Below, one piece after another: positions 61,558-64,000 of a stretch of DNA of 64,000 nucleotides. Position 1 is the stretch's first letter, and every line of letters starts with the position of its first letter. The stretch lies in contig NZ_LR134289.1 in assembly GCF_900636535.1 (NCBI RefSeq), forward strand, positions 5,109,501-5,173,500, written 5' to 3'. The notes under the pieces are model-generated. The model saw only the letters and a program-made list of their open reading frames with translations. It ran no database searches and was not told where the DNA came from. Made by a program: the position numbers and the translations under genes. This DNA comes from Chryseobacterium gleum. Lineage in GTDB: Bacteria > Bacteroidota > Bacteroidia > Flavobacteriales > Weeksellaceae.

Positions 61558-62808
61558 ATGGAAAAAGCTGTTCTGATTACTATCGGTGATGAAATCCTTT
61601 CCGGAAATACGGTAGATACCAATTCTAATTTTATTGCCTCGGAACTTAAAAATATAGGAATAAAAGTTATTCAGATTCTTACGATCTCAGACGAAATTGA
61701 TACGATTAAAAATGCATTGAATAACGCCTTTGAAATTGGCGATTTAGTCATTACAACAGGAGGACTTGGGCCAACCCGGGATGATAAAACCAAAAAAGCA
61801 TTGGCTGAATATTTCGATGATGAAATTGCGCTGGATGAGGTGACATTCAACCATTTGAAAGGCTATATGGAACGTCGCGGAAGAGCAGATATTCTTGAAA
61901 GAAACCGCGAACAGGCTTTTGTTCCGACTAAATCCATCGTTTTTCAGAACCATTACGGTACGGCTCCATGTATGATGATGGAACAGGACGGGAAATTGTG
62001 CTACAGCCTTCCGGGAGTTCCTTACGAGGTAAAACCGCTTATAAAGGATCAGATTATTCCTTATCTGCAGAAAAGATTCAGGCTTCATTATATCCATACC
62101 CGGATTGTTTCTGTGGTCGGAATTCCTGAAAGTATTCTTGCTGATAAAATTGAAAACTGGGAGCTGGCACTTCCGGAAAATATTGCGTTGTCTTATCTTC
62201 CGGTTGGTACCCGCGTAAAGCTTCGTCTGACAGCTTCAGGTGATAATGAAGAGCTGCTGAAACAACAGACAGAAGAAGAAATCCAGAAATTGCTTCCTTT
62301 GGTAGAAGGACACGTCATTGCAGTATCTGAGGATAAGATTGAAAAAATCCTGGCAGAAATGCTTACCGAAAGAAATCTGACAATTTCTACTGCAGAAAGC
62401 TGTACAGGAGGAGAGCTGGCAAAAATGATCACCTCAGTTTCCGGTAGTTCAAAATATTTCCTTGGAGGAATGGTTGCCTATGCTACGGAGAAAAAGATTA
62501 AAATTTTAAATATTTCCAAAGATACTGTAGAACAGTTTACCGTGGTGAGCGAACAGGTAGCACAGGAAATGGCCAAAGGCTGTCAGCAATTATTCGATAC
62601 TCATATTTCCCTTTCTACGACAGGTGTTGCAGGTCCGGGAAAAGGAGAAGACGGTAAAGATGTTGGAACGGTTTACTACACGATCAGAATTCATGATCAG
62701 GAGGTAACCTCAAAATTATACATGCCCCATCTGGAAAGAGTAGACTTTATGAATTTTGTTTCCCAAAAGGTGATTCAGGATTTGGTAAGCCTTCTTATAA
62801 ACAGCTAG
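61558..62808 (+). CDS. cinA: CinA-like nicotinamide-nucleotide amidase / competence-damage protein
   Basis: A 416-aa protein from ATG 61558 (MEKAVLITIGDEILSGNTVDTNSN); a longer frame opens upstream at 61504. The N-terminal COG1058 domain shows VITTGGLGPTRDDKTKKALAE and GTAPCMMMEQDGKLCYSLPGVPYEVKPL. The C-terminal amidase domain has TISTAESCTGGELAKMITSVSGSSKYFLGGMVAYATEKKIKIL with the catalytic Ser. It recycles NMN and occurs across bacteria. Confidence 0.95.
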   Translation: MEKAVLITIGDEILSGNTVDTNSNFIASELKNIGIKVIQILTISDEIDTIKNALNNAFEIGDLVITTGGLGPTRDDKTKKALAEYFDDEIALDEVTFNHLKGYMERRGRADILERNREQAFVPTKSIVFQNHYGTAPCMMMEQDGKLCYSLPGVPYEVKPLIKDQIIPYLQKRFRLHYIHTRIVSVVGIPESILADKIENWELALPENIALSYLPVGTRVKLRLTASGDNEELLKQQTEEEIQKLLPLVEGHVIAVSEDKIEKILAEMLTERNLTISTAESCTGGELAKMITSVSGSSKYFLGGMVAYATEKKIKILNISKDTVEQFTVVSEQVAQEMAKGCQQLFDTHISLSTTGVAGPGKGEDGKDVGTVYYTIRIHDQEVTSKLYMPHLERVDFMNFVSQKVIQDLVSLLINS

Positions 62809-62895
62809 ATAAAAGATTGTTTTTTAATTTTTTTTTAATTAATTTTAATACAGTTTTTCATACTTTTTGAAAGCCATTCAATAAATTTCAAAATC

Positions 62896-64000
62896 GTGGA
62901 AAATTCCAAACAGATTTTTCAGACCAGCAGCAAGAAACGCTGGAAAAGTGTACAATGGGGAAGCCGTGTTTTTATCTTTCTAGGAATACTGCTTCTGCTA
63001 GCTTTGGGTCTGATGATGACACTGGACAGAAGTCCTAAAATTCCTTTTAAAGAAGACTATAAAGCTGTAATTACTGCTAATAAACCCTACCTTCAGGAAA
63101 ATAAAATTTCTAAAGAATATAAAGGTTTCAGAAACTTTATTTCTGAAAAAACAATCCATACCAATCTTGATAAAATTGAGAAGGCAAGAGCAGAAAGATA
63201 CAAAAACCAAAACAGAAACTGGGCTCAGTTTCCGGGCGGAATCCGCTCTGCATTTTATGTAGCATGGGATCCTCAGTCACTGATGTCTCTGAAAAGAAAT
63301 ATCAGACATGTGAATCTTGTTTTTCCGGAATGGTTTTTTCTTGATCCCAAAACAGGTGATCTGAAAACCAATGTAGATCCGGAAGGATATAAGGTGATCA
63401 AAAGAACAGGGGTGGCTGCCATGCCAATGCTGAGTAATAACTTCGACAGGGAATTCCGTTCAGAAGGATTGGCAAAAGCTCTTAATGATCCGCAAAAAAG
63501 AACCCATCTGATTCAAAATATTACCCGACAATGTAAAAAATATCACTTCAAGGGAATCAATATCGACTTTGAAGATATGAACCTGGATTCTGATGAAAAT
63601 CTGATCGCTTTTATGAAAGAACTTTCGGAAACCTTCAAAAAGAATCAGCTGCTGGTTACTATGGATATTATGACGGATAATGATGATTACAATATTCCAA
63701 GACTGAATCCTTATGTGGATTATTTTGTGCTGATGGCTTATGATGAGTATTCTGCAGGAAGTGATGCCGGTCCGGTTTCTTCTCAGAAATGGATCGAAGA
63801 ACAGACAGGTAAAATTGTAAAACAAACCTCTCCGCAAAAAATCATTCTGGGCCTTGGAGCCTATGGCTATGACTGGAGTTCCAATCCGGATGATAATACT
63901 TCTGTTACTTACATGCAGGCAATTACCAAAGCCAGTGCCAGTAAAGCGGTTATTGATTTTAATGACAATACGTTTAATTTAAATTATTCTTACACCGATT
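62896..64000 (+). CDS. Large envelope enzyme, N-terminal GH18-like domain, cut by window end
   Basis: A frame open from a GTG at 62896 to the window end (at least 368 codons). It starts with a basic cytosolic tail (KQIFQTSSKKRWKSVQWG), one membrane helix (VFIFLGILLLLALGLMMTL) and then a GH18-type TIM barrel: HVNLVFPEWFFLDPKTG, VAAMPMLSNN, FKGINIDFEDMNLDSDENLI (DxxDxE-like region with IDFED), YVDYFVLMAYDEYSA and IILGLGAYGYDW. Flavobacterial proteins of this type are GH18-deacetylase-glycosyltransferase fusions over 1000 aa long; only the first domain is visible. No ATG fits the start. Confidence 0.82.
   Translation, partial: MENSKQIFQTSSKKRWKSVQWGSRVFIFLGILLLLALGLMMTLDRSPKIPFKEDYKAVITANKPYLQENKISKEYKGFRNFISEKTIHTNLDKIEKARAERYKNQNRNWAQFPGGIRSAFYVAWDPQSLMSLKRNIRHVNLVFPEWFFLDPKTGDLKTNVDPEGYKVIKRTGVAAMPMLSNNFDREFRSEGLAKALNDPQKRTHLIQNITRQCKKYHFKGINIDFEDMNLDSDENLIAFMKELSETFKKNQLLVTMDIMTDNDDYNIPRLNPYVDYFVLMAYDEYSAGSDAGPVSSQKWIEEQTGKIVKQTSPQKIILGLGAYGYDWSSNPDDNTSVTYMQAITKASASKAVIDFNDNTFNLNYSYTD

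Overview
The window reads as chromosome of a Bacteroidota bacterium, most likely a Chryseobacterium-like member of the Weeksellaceae. The signs are low GC content, SusC-era TonB receptors, a DcaA-style phenylacetate-ligase capsule gene, small Gly-Gly-Cys-type lipoproteins, several promoters of the exact form TTTG-N19-TAnnTTTG, and dispersed GGCTTTAGCC and CCCCTCC..GGAGGG repeats of the kind seen in this group. Genus is an inference from general familiarity, not from a search. Region 1 (1-6.35 kb) is a copper/heavy-metal resistance segment: the C-terminal part of a TolC/CusC-like outer-membrane protein, two tandem CusB-like adaptors each with a Cys/His metal-binding domain, a CxxCH haem-binding protein, and a multicopper oxidase fused to an outer-membrane-barrel-like C-terminus. 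Region 2 (6.5-12.75 kb) is a defence island. A complete type III CBASS operon (CD-NTase, HORMA, TRIP13-like AAA+ ATPase, two-TM NUDIX effector; 9545-12754) sits beside a divergent three-gene operon encoding an ECF-like sigma factor, a small unknown protein and an ImmA/IrrE metalloprotease. Between them lie duplicated 20-bp elements, a 28-bp palindrome and a 58-aa gene with its own terminator. I regard this sigma/small protein/metalloprotease module as the best candidate for an undescribed system: a damage-sensing switch for CBASS that uses a sigma factor where CapH would be in the known CapH-CapP pair. Region 3 (13.0-33.5 kb) is a capsule/exopolysaccharide locus bounded by two identical tRNA-Asp genes with homologous promoters. 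It encodes Wza and Wzc, synthesis of UDP-HexNAc and UDP-HexNAcA, Wzx, Wzy (EpsG-like), glycosyltransferases, a pyruvyltransferase, an acetyltransferase, a CapK-like ligase, a beta-helix lipoprotein, and a PglC/PglD/PglE-like bacillosamine-type initiation set whose aminotransferase carries a one-base frameshift. A 17-bp copy of the tRNA 3' end lies just upstream of the first tRNA-Asp and looks like an integration scar. Region 4 (33.5-64 kb) is ordinary chromosome: a secreted phospholipase C-like protein with a TonB receptor and AraC regulator, an L,D-transpeptidase, a retropepsin-PDZ protease, a NarL-type two-component system flanked by two small lipoproteins, tyrS, an ECF sigma gene, lipA, an AraC/MFS pair, a von Willebrand A protein, a LytS/LytTR pair, lipocalin, cinA, and the start of a large GH18-type envelope enzyme running off the window. 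The genes in region 1 and region 2 are accessory; those from 33.5 kb on look like core or common flavobacterial genes.
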